Source: Companilactobacillus crustorum JCM 15951
GTDB lineage: Bacteria; Bacillota; Bacilli; Lactobacillales; Lactobacillaceae
Reading direction: 5' to 3'
Assembly: GCF_001434585.1 (NCBI RefSeq)
Contig: NZ_AZDB01000014.1
Span: forward strand, 1 to 49,814
DNA length: 49,814 nt
The first letter of the stretch is position 1. The number at the start of each line of letters is the position of its first letter. Below are positions 24,474-33,048 of the stretch, one piece after another. The translations under genes were made by a program, and so were the position numbers. The notes beneath the pieces are model-generated. The model did not search any database and was not told the origin of the DNA. It was given only the letters and a program-made list of their open reading frames with translations.

Positions 24474-24516
24474 AAAAGGAAGTCATAAACCTATCCAGGC
24501 TATGACTTCCTTTTTT
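24474..24516. terminator. Bidirectional terminator for thiT side and DUF4044 gene
   Basis: A perfect 14-bp stem (AAAAGGAAGTCATA at 24474-24487 with 24501-24514) and a 13-base loop, with A residues on the left and T residues on the right. On the minus strand it closes the DUF4044 gene 4 bp after its stop. Confidence 0.85.
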
Positions 24517-24519
24517 GTT

Positions 24520-24636
24520 TTAAATAAAACTCATTACAGCACCTAAAACTACACCGCCGATTGTTACTAAAATCATTAACCAAACGACAATTTGTGTAAT
24601 TTTAGTCAAAGTGCTTTTAGGTTTCTTATCGTTCAA
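24520..24636 (-). CDS. DUF4044 family membrane mini-protein
   Basis: A minus-strand frame of 38 codons reads LNDKKPKSTLTKITQIVV then WLMILVTIGGVVLGAVMSFI (first residue Met by a TTG start). The basic, Thr/Ser-rich N-terminus followed by a single WLM-type membrane helix is the pattern of the tiny DUF4044 family of Lactobacillales. There is no ATG; TTG at 24636 has GGTGG 6-10 bases upstream and GTG at 24645 is an alternative adding three residues. Function is unknown. It is short enough to be skipped by gene finders. A terminator sits right after the stop and a dyad lies upstream at 24663. Confidence 0.72.
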   Translation of the reverse strand: MNDKKPKSTLTKITQIVVWLMILVTIGGVVLGAVMSFI

Positions 24637-24662
24637 AACTTCCACCACCAAATTAATATATA

Positions 24663-24679
24663 GTGAAATACTACTTCAC
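24663..24679. promoter_or_regulatory. Dyad GTGAA-N7-TTCAC upstream of the DUF4044 gene
   Basis: GTGAA (24663-24667) and TTCAC (24675-24679) form an inverted repeat with a nearly symmetric 7-base centre. On the minus strand it overlaps the place where a promoter for the DUF4044 gene should be (TATATT-like sequence just downstream). An operator is possible but unproven. Confidence 0.3.
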
Positions 24680-24766
24680 AAAGGCAATTTATGCAATCTT
24701 TGTAAGTGGTTATTTCGAGATTTGAAAAATCCCCCCACCGTTAGAACTGTATAATTAGTAAATGCT

Positions 24767-24795
24767 TTCACATTTATTAACAGATTGTTTAATAT
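24767..24795 (+). promoter_or_regulatory. Promoter of the mraZ/dcw cluster
   Basis: TTCACA (24767-24772, 5/6 to consensus) and TAATAT (24790-24795) are separated by 17 bases. It lies 66 bp before the mraZ start. Confidence 0.6.
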
Positions 24796-24797
24796 CG

Positions 24798-24822
24798 TGT
24801 GGTTAAAAGTGGGGATTTGTGG
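24798..24822 (+). promoter_or_regulatory. Probable MraZ operator: three GTGG repeats with 10-bp period
   Basis: TGTGG at 24798, AGTGG at 24808 and TGTGG at 24818 recur at exactly 10-bp steps, immediately after the -10 element. MraZ is known from E. coli and Mycoplasma to bind direct repeats of a GTGG/TGGG type core one helical turn apart in front of its own operon. Autoregulation here is inferred from that. Confidence 0.7.
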
Positions 24823-24860
24823 TAAATTAGGAAGTGTTAAAGAATCGGGGTGAGCCTTCC

Positions 24861-25292
24861 ATGTTTATGGGTGAATTTCATCACACACTTGATACTAAGG
24901 GACGGATTATAGTTCCCGCTAAGTTTAGAAAGTTGCTGGGTGATAGTTTTGTAATTACTCGAGGCATGGATGGTTGCCTTTTTGGGTATCCGTTGGAACA
25001 ATGGAATAAATTAGAGGCACAATTAGATAAGTTGCCACTAACTAAGAAGGATGCTCGTGCTTTTACTCGATTCTTTTATTCTGCAGCAGCAGAGGTTGAA
25101 TTTGACAAACAAGGTCGAATTAATATATCGACTTCATTAGTTGAATTTGCTAAGTTAAATAAGAATTGCGTAGTTGTAGGCGTTTCTGACCGAATTGAAA
25201 TTTGGGATGAGGAACGCTGGAATAAATTTAGCCAAGAGGCTGAAGATAATTTTGAAGAAATATCGGAGAAAATGACAGACTTTGACTTCTAA
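24861..25292 (+). CDS. mraZ: Transcriptional regulator MraZ
   Basis: MraZ is a ring-forming DNA-binding protein with two SpoVT/AbrB-like domains, encoded first in the dcw cluster, which it regulates. The protein has 143 residues. Each half has a DxxGR motif: [13 protein letters not shown] near residues 11-23 and DKQGRINIS near 84-92. ATG at 24861 follows GGGGTGAG; an in-frame upstream start at 24834 would overlap this site, and [15 protein letters not shown] is the classic N-terminus. Its end overlaps the rsmH start by 11 bp. Confidence 0.95.
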   Translation: MFMGEFHHTLDTKGRIIVPAKFRKLLGDSFVITRGMDGCLFGYPLEQWNKLEAQLDKLPLTKKDARAFTRFFYSAAAEVEFDKQGRINISTSLVEFAKLNKNCVVVGVSDRIEIWDEERWNKFSQEAEDNFEEISEKMTDFDF

Positions 25293-26232
25293 TGTATATA
25301 AACATAAAACAGTACTTTTAAAAGAAACTATTGATGAAATTAATCCGCATGACAATGGGATTTATGTAGACGCTACCTTTGGACGTGGTGGACACACCAA
25401 GGAACTATTAAGCCGAGTTCACAATAGTCATCTTTATGTTTTTGATCGAGATGAAGCTGCTATTGAAGTCGGTGAGAGTATTCAAAATAATGCTGAAATA
25501 ATTGGCGATAATTCATTAACATTGATTCGTGATAACTTTGAGAATATGCAAGCACGTCTGAATGAATTAGGAATTGAAAAGGTTGATGGAATTGTTTACG
25601 ATTTAGGAGTTTCATCGCCACAATTTGATGATGCTGTTCGAGGATTCAGTTATAAAAAAGAAGCTCGTTTGGATATGAGAATGGATCAAAGACAAGATCT
25701 GGACGCTGAAAAAATTGTTAATGATTGGTCATATAATGAATTAGTCAGTATTTTTTATAAATATAGTGATGAAAAGTTTGCTAAACAAATTGCTCGAGCA
25801 ATTGAGCGAATTAGAGCTGACCATCGGATTACTTCAACGCTGGAATTAGCTGATATTATAAAAAATGCGATTCCAGCTGCTGCCAGAAGAACTGGTGGAC
25901 ATCCAGCAAAAAGAGTATTTCAAGCAATTAGAATTGCCGTTAATGATGAACTTGGTTCTTTAGAAAGATCACTAGAACAAGCCATTGATCTCTTAGCTCC
26001 CAAGGGCAGAATTAGCGTTATAACTTTTCAGTCAAAAGAAGATCGGATTGTTAAACACATTTTCAAGGATAATTCTCATGTCGATATTCCCAGAGGATTA
26101 CCAGTTATTCCAGATGATCTAAAACCAATACTTAAACAGATAACTAGGAAACCTATTTTGCCCGATGATGAAGAATTATCTGAAAATAATCGGGCTCATA
26201 GTGCCAAACTACGTGTTGTTGAAAAGATATAA
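25282..26232 (+). CDS. rsmH: 16S rRNA (cytosine1402-N4)-methyltransferase
   Basis: RsmH (MraW) methylates N4 of C1402 in the ribosomal P site using S-adenosylmethionine. The SAM loop is [14 protein letters not shown] near residues 33-46, followed by [11 protein letters not shown] near 109-119 and the C-terminal ITFQSKEDR. Length 316. The start is TTG at 25282, inside the mraZ 3' end; GGAG lies 13 bases upstream, which is long, but no better in-frame start precedes the conserved KHKTVLLKE. Translational coupling to mraZ is likely. Confidence 0.95.
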   Translation: MTSNVYKHKTVLLKETIDEINPHDNGIYVDATFGRGGHTKELLSRVHNSHLYVFDRDEAAIEVGESIQNNAEIIGDNSLTLIRDNFENMQARLNELGIEKVDGIVYDLGVSSPQFDDAVRGFSYKKEARLDMRMDQRQDLDAEKIVNDWSYNELVSIFYKYSDEKFAKQIARAIERIRADHRITSTLELADIIKNAIPAAARRTGGHPAKRVFQAIRIAVNDELGSLERSLEQAIDLLAPKGRISVITFQSKEDRIVKHIFKDNSHVDIPRGLPVIPDDLKPILKQITRKPILPDDEELSENNRAHSAKLRVVEKI

Positions 26233-26247
26233 TGGAGAATTAATAAT

Positions 26248-26613
26248 ATGAGAGAAGAAAGTACTGCTAGAAATTTAGAAGACTATCAAGTTGCTGAACA
26301 GCCCAAACAAGTCGTTCAAGCAGCTCCTAAAACAAATAGCGTTGCGTTGTCCAAATTTGAAATTTGTTCAATCGTTGGGCTAGCTATTTTAACGTTGGCT
26401 TTAATGGTTACGTTAGTTAGTATCAAAGTTTCGATGACTTCTTCTCAAAATAAATTGGATAGTCTCACTACCCAAATATCTAAAACAAATACAAGTAATG
26501 TTAATTTAAGACAAGAGGTTTCTGAATTAACTAGTTTTGATCGTTTATCTTCTTTTGCAAAAAAGCATAATTTGAAAATGAATGACAACAATGTAAGGAA
26601 TATTTCAAAATGA
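26248..26613 (+). CDS. ftsL: Cell division protein FtsL
   Basis: A small bitopic division protein that forms a complex with DivIB and DivIC at the septum. Residues 1-33 are cytoplasmic, residues 36-56 form the membrane helix (FEICSIVGLAILTLALMVTLV in part), and residues 62-100 are a short extracellular coiled coil. Length 121. Low sequence conservation is usual, so identification rests on topology and on the fixed place between rsmH and the penicillin-binding protein gene. Its stop overlaps the next start (ATGA). Confidence 0.9.
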   Translation: MREESTARNLEDYQVAEQPKQVVQAAPKTNSVALSKFEICSIVGLAILTLALMVTLVSIKVSMTSSQNKLDSLTTQISKTNTSNVNLRQEVSELTSFDRLSSFAKKHNLKMNDNNVRNISK

Positions 26614-28778
26614 GTAAGTTCAGAAAATTATTTAAAAATAAGGCAAGACGCAATCACTATATTGTTGGTATGGTAATTTTGATTGCGACTGCCTTTTCTT
26701 TTATCCTTTTTATTCAAAGGTTCACGTATATTTCAATTAGTAAGAGATATGATGGTGTTAACCTAGTTCAAAGAACTAAACAAAAATATGAAAATGTTAC
26801 CAAGGTCAACGCTAAACGTGGCGATATTCTTAATGTTAATGGCGATATGATTGCTGGAGATTCAACGATTTATAATTTGTATGCTATTACAAGTCATAAG
26901 TCTAAGACTGTAGCAGGTAAACCTGATTATGTAGTTGATAAAGAAAAGACAGCTCGAATTTTAAGCAAATATCTGCCATTATCAGCTAAGCAGCTTCGAA
27001 AGTATTTAACTCCGAAAAATAAAAAACAATATCAAGTTGAATTTGGACAAGCAGGTCGAGGCCTGTCAATTGAAATCAAGAGGAAAATTGCTGCCCAAAA
27101 GTTACCAGGACTACATTTTGTAGAATTACCTTCAAGATCATATCCTAATGGTGTTTTTGCCACTAATTTAGTAGGGATTACTAAGTCCGATAATGCTAAT
27201 GATGTTAACAGCAATATTAGTGGTGTTATGGGAATAGAGAAATATTTCAATAAGCTTTTGGCTGGTCGCGATGGTAAAAAAGTTACTAAAGTCGATAATA
27301 GCGGTAATGAATTGCCTAATTCGCAAGTGGTTGAAAAGAGTACCTCTGACGGTTCTAATATTTATTTAACTTTGAATAGTCGAATCCAGCAATATAGTGA
27401 GATTTTAGCTCAAGAAGTTGAAGAAAAATATGCACCTAAAGATTTACAAATCTTAGTGATGAATGCTAAGACTGGTGCGATTGAGGCTGCTACACAGAGA
27501 CCAACCTTTAATCCAACAACTGGTAAGGGTTTGAGCGATAGTTGGCGAGATACATTGGTAGAAGATCAATTTGAACCTGGTTCAGTAATGAAAATTTTAA
27601 CTTTGTCAGCTTCAATTGATTCGGGAAATTATAATCCTGATCAATTGTATAAATCTGGAACAGTTGAAGTTGGTGGTCGAACAATTGGCGATTGGAATAC
27701 AGCTGGTTGGGGATATATTCCACTATCTGAAGCCTTTACGCGATCTTCAAACGTTGGTATGGTCAAGCTAGAGCAAGAAATGGGCGCAAAAACTTGGATG
27801 AAATACATGAAGAAATTCAATATTGGCAAAAAAACTGGGATTGAACTTCCTGGTGAAGTTGCTGGTAGCATTTCTTACGAGCATTTGAGTGATCAAGCTA
27901 TGACATCATTTGGACAGAGTGTCAATGTAAATACCATGCAAATGTTACAGGCTTTTTCAGCAATTGCTAATGGCGGGACGATGATCAAGCCTCAAATTAT
28001 TCAAAAAGTAGTGGATGCTAATACTGGTAAAACGACGAAGAGTTTTAAACGTCAAGTAGTAGGACAACCAATTAAGGCAAGTACAGCTAAACAAGTTCAA
28101 AAGGCTATGCGCCAAGTAGTAACTAAAAACTATGGTACCGGAATCGTTTACAATGTTCCTGGGGTTAAAGTTGGTGTTAAAACTGGTACTGCCCAGATTG
28201 CTTCGCCTGAGGGTGGCTATTTAACAGGATCGAATAATTATATTTTCTCAGTTGCAGGGATGATTCCTTACAATGATCCTAACTACATTGTTTATGTAAC
28301 AATGAAGCAGCCACAGAAGATGACTGAAGCACCAGAAAAAATTCTTTCAGAAATCTTTAATCCATTGGTTAAGAGATTGGTTAATCAAGGTAAGTCGCCA
28401 ACTGACACCACTGAGGCTGGCAGTCAATATGTCAGCATTCCTAGTTTGTTAGATAAATCAACTAATGATGCCCTTAGTCAAATTAAGGATCTGAAATTAC
28501 AATCCGGTGTAATTGGAACTGGAAATAAAATTGTTCAACAATTACCAGCTAGTGGTGAAAAAGTTATGCCAGATCAAAGAATTGTTCTGTTAACAAACGG
28601 AGCAATGACAATGCCTAATTTAACTGGTTGGTCGAAGAATGATGTTTTGAAGTTCGCTGAGATAACCGGAAAGCAAATCACGACAAAAGGTGACGGATAT
28701 GTTGTGAAACAATCGGTCAAATCTGGTCATGTGATAAATGAGAGTGGTAAAATTATAGTTACATTGAAAAATAAATAA
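26610..28778 (+). CDS. pbpX: Division-specific class B penicillin-binding protein with PASTA domains (PBP2X type)
   Basis: A septal transpeptidase that crosslinks peptidoglycan with the SEDS polymerase FtsW. One N-terminal membrane helix (about residues 17-37), a dimerisation domain, then the transpeptidase with SVMK (nucleophile Ser325), SSN (379-381) and KTG (524-526), and two C-terminal PASTA repeats (about 610-665 and 668-722). Length 722. PASTA domains make it the PBP2X/PBP1-like form of Firmicutes rather than Gram-negative FtsI. It overlaps ftsL by four bases. The activating SxxK, SxN and KTG motifs are all intact. Confidence 0.94.
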   Translation: MSKFRKLFKNKARRNHYIVGMVILIATAFSFILFIQRFTYISISKRYDGVNLVQRTKQKYENVTKVNAKRGDILNVNGDMIAGDSTIYNLYAITSHKSKTVAGKPDYVVDKEKTARILSKYLPLSAKQLRKYLTPKNKKQYQVEFGQAGRGLSIEIKRKIAAQKLPGLHFVELPSRSYPNGVFATNLVGITKSDNANDVNSNISGVMGIEKYFNKLLAGRDGKKVTKVDNSGNELPNSQVVEKSTSDGSNIYLTLNSRIQQYSEILAQEVEEKYAPKDLQILVMNAKTGAIEAATQRPTFNPTTGKGLSDSWRDTLVEDQFEPGSVMKILTLSASIDSGNYNPDQLYKSGTVEVGGRTIGDWNTAGWGYIPLSEAFTRSSNVGMVKLEQEMGAKTWMKYMKKFNIGKKTGIELPGEVAGSISYEHLSDQAMTSFGQSVNVNTMQMLQAFSAIANGGTMIKPQIIQKVVDANTGKTTKSFKRQVVGQPIKASTAKQVQKAMRQVVTKNYGTGIVYNVPGVKVGVKTGTAQIASPEGGYLTGSNNYIFSVAGMIPYNDPNYIVYVTMKQPQKMTEAPEKILSEIFNPLVKRLVNQGKSPTDTTEAGSQYVSIPSLLDKSTNDALSQIKDLKLQSGVIGTGNKIVQQLPASGEKVMPDQRIVLLTNGAMTMPNLTGWSKNDVLKFAEITGKQITTKGDGYVVKQSVKSGHVINESGKIIVTLKNK

Positions 28779-28792
28779 TTAAGGGGATTTTC

Positions 28793-29758
28793 ATGGAAAT
28801 TAGTCATATTATTTTCGTTATAGTTAGCTCGTTTGCTATCGTAGCTATCTTAATGCCTTTTTTGATCGGATATTTGGTTGCTCACAAAGAGGGTCAATCA
28901 ATTCGTGAGGAAGGTCCAAAATGGCATGAAAAGAAATCAGGTACTCCAACGATGGGTGGATTACTGATTATCTTAGCTACTTTTGTAACTGATATTTGGG
29001 TAGGTCTTTGGCAAGGACAATTAGATCGGTCACTTTTGATCACTACCTTTGTTATTGTTTTATACGGATGCATTGGTTTTATTGATGATTTTATCAAAGT
29101 ATTCAAGAAGAGAAATCTTGGCTTGCGTGCATATCAAAAAGCCTTATTACAAGTTGTTGTTGGGATAATTTTCTTGTATGTTTACAATGACGATCAATTG
29201 CCAATGAACTTTACAATCCCAGGTTTATTGTCAGTTAATTCAGCTGTGATTTTTATTTTATTTACAATTTTCTGGTTGGTTGGTTTTTCAAATGCTACCA
29301 ATTTAACTGATGGCTTAGATGGTTTGCTAGGTGGATTGGGTGCCATTTCTTATGCTACTTATGGAATTATTTCACTTAATCAAAATCGAGTAGATTTAGC
29401 TATTGTCTGTTTCTCAGTTGTTGGTGCTTTATTGGCATTCTTAATATACAATCACAAGCCTGCTAAAATATTCATGGGTGATGTTGGTTCATTGGCATTA
29501 GGTGCTGGTTTAGCTGCCATTTCAATTTTATTAGGTCGTTACTGGTCACTGTTGCTGATTGGTTTGGTTTATGTCATTGAAACATTGAGCGTTATGCTAC
29601 AGGTTTTCTCATTCAAAGTGTTCCATCGTCGAATTTTCAAGATGACGCCAATTCATCACCATTTTGAAATGATGGGCTGGAGTGAATGGAAAATTGATAT
29701 TACATTTTGGATTGTCGGTGCTATTTGTTCAGCAATTTATTTAATTTTATTCGTATAG
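28793..29758 (+). CDS. mraY: Phospho-N-acetylmuramoyl-pentapeptide transferase
   Basis: MraY moves phospho-MurNAc-pentapeptide onto undecaprenyl phosphate to make lipid I. Ten hydrophobic segments fill 321 residues. The catalytic cytoplasmic motifs are present: IDDFIKVFKKRNLGL (about residues 97-111), NATNLTDGLDGL (about 168-179) and the histidine cluster TPIHHHFEMMGW (about 283-294). KWHEKKSGTPTMGG near residues 43-56 is the family N-terminal signature. It follows the PBP gene by 14 bp, with AAGGGGA as ribosome binding site. Confidence 0.97.
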   Translation: MEISHIIFVIVSSFAIVAILMPFLIGYLVAHKEGQSIREEGPKWHEKKSGTPTMGGLLIILATFVTDIWVGLWQGQLDRSLLITTFVIVLYGCIGFIDDFIKVFKKRNLGLRAYQKALLQVVVGIIFLYVYNDDQLPMNFTIPGLLSVNSAVIFILFTIFWLVGFSNATNLTDGLDGLLGGLGAISYATYGIISLNQNRVDLAIVCFSVVGALLAFLIYNHKPAKIFMGDVGSLALGAGLAAISILLGRYWSLLLIGLVYVIETLSVMLQVFSFKVFHRRIFKMTPIHHHFEMMGWSEWKIDITFWIVGAICSAIYLILFV

Positions 29759-29774
29759 GAAGTAATTGATCGCA

Positions 29775-31148
29775 ATGAAAACAGAGAGTAATTATTCAAA
29801 CAAAAAATTCTTAGTATTAGGATTAGCCAAGAGTGGCTTTGCTGTTGCTAAACTCTTGAAGAAAATGGGGTCAGATGTCACTGTTGTTGATTCCAATCCC
29901 TTGGAAGGCAACACTGAGGCCCAGGCTCTGATGGATGCTGGCTTTAAGGTAATTACTGGTAGCAATGATGCCAGTTTGATTGATGAATCATTTGATTATT
30001 TGGTTAAAAATCCTGGAATCGTTTATTCCAATGATTTGGTTCAACGGGCTGAAAAGTTAAAAATACCTGTAATAACAGAGCCTGAAATAGCTTATAGTTT
30101 CTCTGACGCTACTATGGTTGCAGTGACTGGAACTAACGGTAAGACTACAGTGACAACTTTAATTCAATTGATGTTGAAGCATTCACCAAAATTCAAGAAT
30201 TCTTATTATGCGGGTAATATTGGCATTCCTATTTCCGATGTTATTCAAAAAGCTACTAAAGATGATGTTGTTGTTACAGAACTTTCCAGTTTCCAGTTGC
30301 AGGGAACAATTGATTTGCATCCTCGAGTAGCGGTTTTAAATAATATTTATTCAACCCATCTTGATTTTCATAAAACGCGTGAAAATTATATTAAAGCTAA
30401 GATGCATATTACTAAGAACCAAACTAAGAATGATTACTTTGTTGTTAATTGGAATACTGAAGAATGGCGAGGATTGGCTCAACAGTCTCAAGCTCAAATT
30501 TTACCTTTCTCCGATAATCAAGAGCTAGATCATGGCTCATATGTTAAGGATGATAAAATTTATTGTAACGGCGAACGCATTATGGACGTAAACGAAATTC
30601 AGATTCCTGGAGAGCATAATGTTCAAAATGCATTAGCTGCTATTAGCGTAGCTAAACTTTATAATGTTAAGAATGAAGATATTATAGAAGTCTTATCTTC
30701 ATTTAAAGGTGTTAAACATAGAATTCAATATGTCGATACATTCGGTGGTCATAAATTTTATAATGATTCAAAAGCCACTAATGTTGAGGCAACTATCGTA
30801 GCTTTGAGTGCATTTAAAGATCCCATTACGTTGATTGCTGGGGGACTTGATCGAGGCAATGGCTTCGATGAATTAATTCCTTCACTTAAGGGTAAGGTAA
30901 GCAATTTGGTTGTTTATGGTCAAACAGCTAATAAGGTTATTGAGTCGGCTGAGAAGGCAGATGTTAGCAATATCGTTAAGGTAAACAATTTACAAGAGGC
31001 TGTTCCTGAAGCGTATAAACAGAGTAATGATGGCGATGTAATCTTACTTTCCCCAGCGGCAGCTAGTTGGGATCAATTCCATACCTTTGAGGAACGTGGC
31101 GATTTGTTTATCCAAACGGTGGAAACTTTAAAGGGAGAAGTAAAATAG
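29775..31148 (+). CDS. murD: UDP-N-acetylmuramoyl-L-alanine--D-glutamate ligase
   Basis: MurD adds D-glutamate to UDP-MurNAc-L-alanine with ATP. The N-terminal Rossmann loop is LGLAKSG (residues 15-21), the ATP loop is GTNGKTT (119-125), and the Mur-family FYNDSKATN block lies near 320-328. Length 457 from the ATG at 29775. AGGAAG lies at 29757-29762: it is somewhat far from this ATG and somewhat close to an in-frame TTG at 29766, so three additional residues are possible. I prefer ATG because MKxx-K-x-LVLGLAKSG matches lactobacillar homologues as I know them. Confidence 0.95.
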   Translation: MKTESNYSNKKFLVLGLAKSGFAVAKLLKKMGSDVTVVDSNPLEGNTEAQALMDAGFKVITGSNDASLIDESFDYLVKNPGIVYSNDLVQRAEKLKIPVITEPEIAYSFSDATMVAVTGTNGKTTVTTLIQLMLKHSPKFKNSYYAGNIGIPISDVIQKATKDDVVVTELSSFQLQGTIDLHPRVAVLNNIYSTHLDFHKTRENYIKAKMHITKNQTKNDYFVVNWNTEEWRGLAQQSQAQILPFSDNQELDHGSYVKDDKIYCNGERIMDVNEIQIPGEHNVQNALAAISVAKLYNVKNEDIIEVLSSFKGVKHRIQYVDTFGGHKFYNDSKATNVEATIVALSAFKDPITLIAGGLDRGNGFDELIPSLKGKVSNLVVYGQTANKVIESAEKADVSNIVKVNNLQEAVPEAYKQSNDGDVILLSPAAASWDQFHTFEERGDLFIQTVETLKGEVK

Positions 31149-32258
31149 ATGGCGAAAATGCGCATAATTGTTTCCGGTGGTGGCACTGGAGGACATATAT
31201 ACCCTGCAATGGCGTTAATTAAGCGACTCAAGGAAAGAAATTTAATTGAGGATGTTTTATACGTCGGCACGGAAAAAGGCTTAGAAAGCAAAATTGTTAA
31301 GAACGCTGGCTTGAATTTTAAAACAATTGAAATTCAAGGTTTTAAACGTCGCTTAACATTAGAAAATGCCAAGACAATTAAATTGTTTTTATCTAGTATT
31401 CGTAAGTCACGCAAAATTATTAAAGAGTTCAAACCAGATGTAGTCATTGGTACTGGGGGGTATGTATCAAGTGCAATTGTTTACGCAGCCCATACTATGC
31501 ATATACCTACGGTTATTCATGAACAAAATACTATTGCTGGCGTAACTAATAAATTCTTAGCACATTTTGTCGATAAGATTGCAATTGCTTTTACTGAAGC
31601 GACGGACCAGTTTAGTGAAAAGAAAAAAATTGTCTTTACGGGCAATCCTCGTGCTCAAGAGGTTATTGATATTAAGAAAAATGATCGTTTAAAAGAATTT
31701 GATTTAGCGCCTGATAAGGATACTGTAATGATTTTTGGCGGTTCGCGAGGAGCTAAACCAATTAATCAAGCAACTATTGATACAATGGACAAATTTGTAG
31801 CTGCAAATTATCAAATTTTGTTTGTTACAGGACGAGTTCATTATGACAATGTTGTTAAATTGATTGATGATAAGTACCTAAAGAGTGCAAATGTTTCCGT
31901 ATTGCCATATATTGATAATATGCCGGAGATTTTACCGGATATTAAGTTGATTGTTGGACGCAGTGGTGCAACAAGTATTGCTGAAATAACCGCTTTAGGT
32001 ATTCCGGCTATCTTTATACCTAGTCCATACGTTACCCATGATCACCAGACTAAGAATGCCATGTCGGTTGCAAAAGTTAATGCAGCTAAAGTAATTGCTG
32101 AATCTGAGTTGACTTCTGAAAAGTTATTCAATGAAATCAATCAGATCATGAGTGATGAGACGCTTCAAAAATCAATGTCAGACAATTCTAAAAAAATTGG
32201 TGTTCCTGATGCGGCTGATCGTTTGATAAAAGTATTAACGGACTTAGTAAATAAGTAA
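31149..32258 (+). CDS. murG: Lipid II synthase: UDP-GlcNAc transferase MurG
   Basis: MurG transfers GlcNAc from UDP-GlcNAc to lipid I on the inner membrane face. The N-terminal G-loop SGGGTGGHIYPAMAL is at residues 9-23, the second is GTGGYVSSA near 100-108, and the donor-site signature GRSGATSIAE is near 273-282. Length 369. GTP-fold glycosyltransferase of the GT28 family. ATG at 31149 is 11 bases after GGGAG; a second ATG three codons later is possible. No base separates it from the murD stop. Confidence 0.97.
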   Translation: MAKMRIIVSGGGTGGHIYPAMALIKRLKERNLIEDVLYVGTEKGLESKIVKNAGLNFKTIEIQGFKRRLTLENAKTIKLFLSSIRKSRKIIKEFKPDVVIGTGGYVSSAIVYAAHTMHIPTVIHEQNTIAGVTNKFLAHFVDKIAIAFTEATDQFSEKKKIVFTGNPRAQEVIDIKKNDRLKEFDLAPDKDTVMIFGGSRGAKPINQATIDTMDKFVAANYQILFVTGRVHYDNVVKLIDDKYLKSANVSVLPYIDNMPEILPDIKLIVGRSGATSIAEITALGIPAIFIPSPYVTHDHQTKNAMSVAKVNAAKVIAESELTSEKLFNEINQIMSDETLQKSMSDNSKKIGVPDAADRLIKVLTDLVNK

Positions 32259-32274
32259 TGTATGAGGACTAATA

Positions 32275-32973
32275 GTGTTGAAGAGAAGAATTAAGATAAG
32301 TAAAAATGGGTTGATTTTTATAATAGTTTTTATCATCGTTTTAATTGCTTATTTTGGCTCACCTTTGAGCAAAGTTAGAGATATCAATGTAAAAGGTGTA
32401 AACGATCTTGGAGCGCAACAAGTAATTAATGCTACTAAGATTGATGAAAATTCGACATTATTGGATGTTTTGTTACACCACGGTTCAATTTCAAAAAAAA
32501 CTGCAAAAAAATTATCATCTATAAAGTCTGTGACGTTTCGTACATATAATCTTCGAGACTTAGTTATTAATGTCAAAGAGTATCCAACACTAGGTTATAT
32601 CAATAAGGACGGTGGCTATTATCGAATCATTGATAATGGACGCGTTTTAAATCAGAAATTGAATTCTCCGATTGGCAATTATCCCATTTATAGTAATTTC
32701 AATTCTGGTAGGTTGCGGGAAATAGCGAATATTTATGCTGATTTACCAAGTAATGTTCAGACAAATATTTCTGAATTTTATAATTCGCCCACTAAATTGA
32801 ATCCTTATCGGATTAAAATTGATATGAATGATGGAAATAAGGTTATTGCCGATATGAGGACAGTCAAGACCAAGTTGAAATATTATCCAGGTATGGCTGC
32901 TCAGATGAAGAAAAGGGGCGTTATAGATTTAGAGATTGGTGCTTATTCTTATCCGTTTAATGTTAAGAAATAG
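32275..32973 (+). CDS. divIB: Cell division protein DivIB/FtsQ
   Basis: A bitopic septal protein that scaffolds FtsL and DivIC. Residues 1-12 are basic, residues 13-28 form the membrane helix, residues 32-100 are the POTRA domain (SKVRDINVKGVNDLGAQQV and on), and a beta domain follows to about 215. Length 232, on the short side for lactobacilli because the cytoplasmic N-terminus is minimal and the C-terminal gamma tail is nearly absent. Start GTG at 32275 follows GAGGA by 6 bases. It precedes ftsA by 75 bp, where TATAAT at 32980-32985 may mark an internal promoter with a poor -35. Confidence 0.9.
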   Translation: MLKRRIKISKNGLIFIIVFIIVLIAYFGSPLSKVRDINVKGVNDLGAQQVINATKIDENSTLLDVLLHHGSISKKTAKKLSSIKSVTFRTYNLRDLVINVKEYPTLGYINKDGGYYRIIDNGRVLNQKLNSPIGNYPIYSNFNSGRLREIANIYADLPSNVQTNISEFYNSPTKLNPYRIKIDMNDGNKVIADMRTVKTKLKYYPGMAAQMKKRGVIDLEIGAYSYPFNVKK

Positions 32974-33048
32974 GTTTAATATAATCATATTTGTGTTAAA
33001 ATTTTTTAGTGAATAGATTTTTTTAGGTTAGGGAGGCTGCCACGATTA

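Noticed and set aside
25282-25292. A frameshift at the mraZ-rsmH junction
   Set aside because: The 11-bp overlap is explained by a TTG start of rsmH; both proteins are full length.
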